Of a DNA stretch of 19,739 nt, positions 19,663 through 19,739 are shown in pieces. Each line of letters opens with the position of its first letter. Position 1 is the stretch's first letter. The stretch is from Isohypsibius dastychi (taxonomy: Eukaryota; Tardigrada; Eutardigrada; Parachela; Isohypsibiidae), in NCBI GenBank assembly GCA_034696485.1, contig JAQIWT010000463.1, positions 1 to 19,739 on the forward strand. Reading direction: 5' to 3'. A program made the translations under genes and the position numbers. The notes beneath the pieces were generated by a model that was given only the letters and a program-made list of their open reading frames with translations, did not search any database and was not told where the DNA came from.

Positions 19663-19739
19663 TTAACTCTTCCGTGACCAGGTGATTTCACTACCGCCGA
19701 TTACCAGGTGGGGTCAAATTGACCCCAGGTCAGTTGGCC
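19663..19739. mobile_element. Possible terminal end of a TTAA-type DNA element
   Basis: TTAA at 19663-19666 is followed by CTCTTCCGTGACCAGG, and 19710-19726 is the palindrome GGGGTCAAATTGACCCC (8-bp arms, 1-nt centre). A TTAA followed by a short terminal motif and a subterminal palindrome is seen in piggyBac-like elements. The rest would lie beyond the window, so this is a guess. Confidence 0.3.

Noticed and set aside
1-19739. Bacterial features such as operons, CRISPR arrays, attachment sites; tRNA or rRNA genes
   Set aside because: The window has spliced eukaryotic genes throughout; no cloverleaf, rRNA-like block or regularly spaced repeat array was seen by eye.

Overview
This window is eukaryotic genomic DNA from a compact-genome invertebrate animal. 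The genes are split by many short GT-AG introns, mostly 52-65 bp, with AATAAA signals downstream, and the proteins belong to animal families (WSB-type WD40 protein, BTB-BACK-kelch proteins, cytosolic sulfotransferase, GH31 alpha-glucosidase). An ecdysozoan such as a tardigrade would fit, but the sequence alone does not prove it. All exon structures below were built by hand from splice consensus, phase arithmetic and family alignment from memory.

Layout. Minus strand: two paralogous four-pass membrane proteins with PPxY tails (206-1048 and 1988-3095), a 5'-truncated GH31 alpha-glucosidase (3575-4653), and a third PPxY tetraspan (17489-18347). Plus strand: a WSB1/2-like WD40 gene (about 5002-8697), two tandem BTB-BACK-kelch genes with the same seven-exon plan (9100-11571 and 12169-15130), and a six-exon cytosolic sulfotransferase (15964-17199). 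The second BTB copy has an in-frame stop in exon 3. The last 1.3 kb holds no clear gene, only a decayed coding-like frame and what may be one end of a transposon.

The WSB gene has taken up two mobile elements between exon D and exon E. The first (6824-7582) has inverted ends built from iterated short units and encloses an 89-codon open frame that resembles part of a p53-type DNA-binding domain. The second (7777-8303) is a 527-bp element with 17-bp perfect inverted ends and an 8-bp target duplication that copies the splice acceptor of exon E.

Most notable is the three-member PPxY tetraspan family. Membrane segments differ strongly between copies, yet the tail keeps two PPxY motifs in a window of exactly 37 residues in all three. 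This suggests a bivalent binding site for WW-domain proteins such as NEDD4-type ubiquitin ligases. With the WSB and BTB-kelch genes, several loci here have a plausible ubiquitin link, though nothing shows that they work together.
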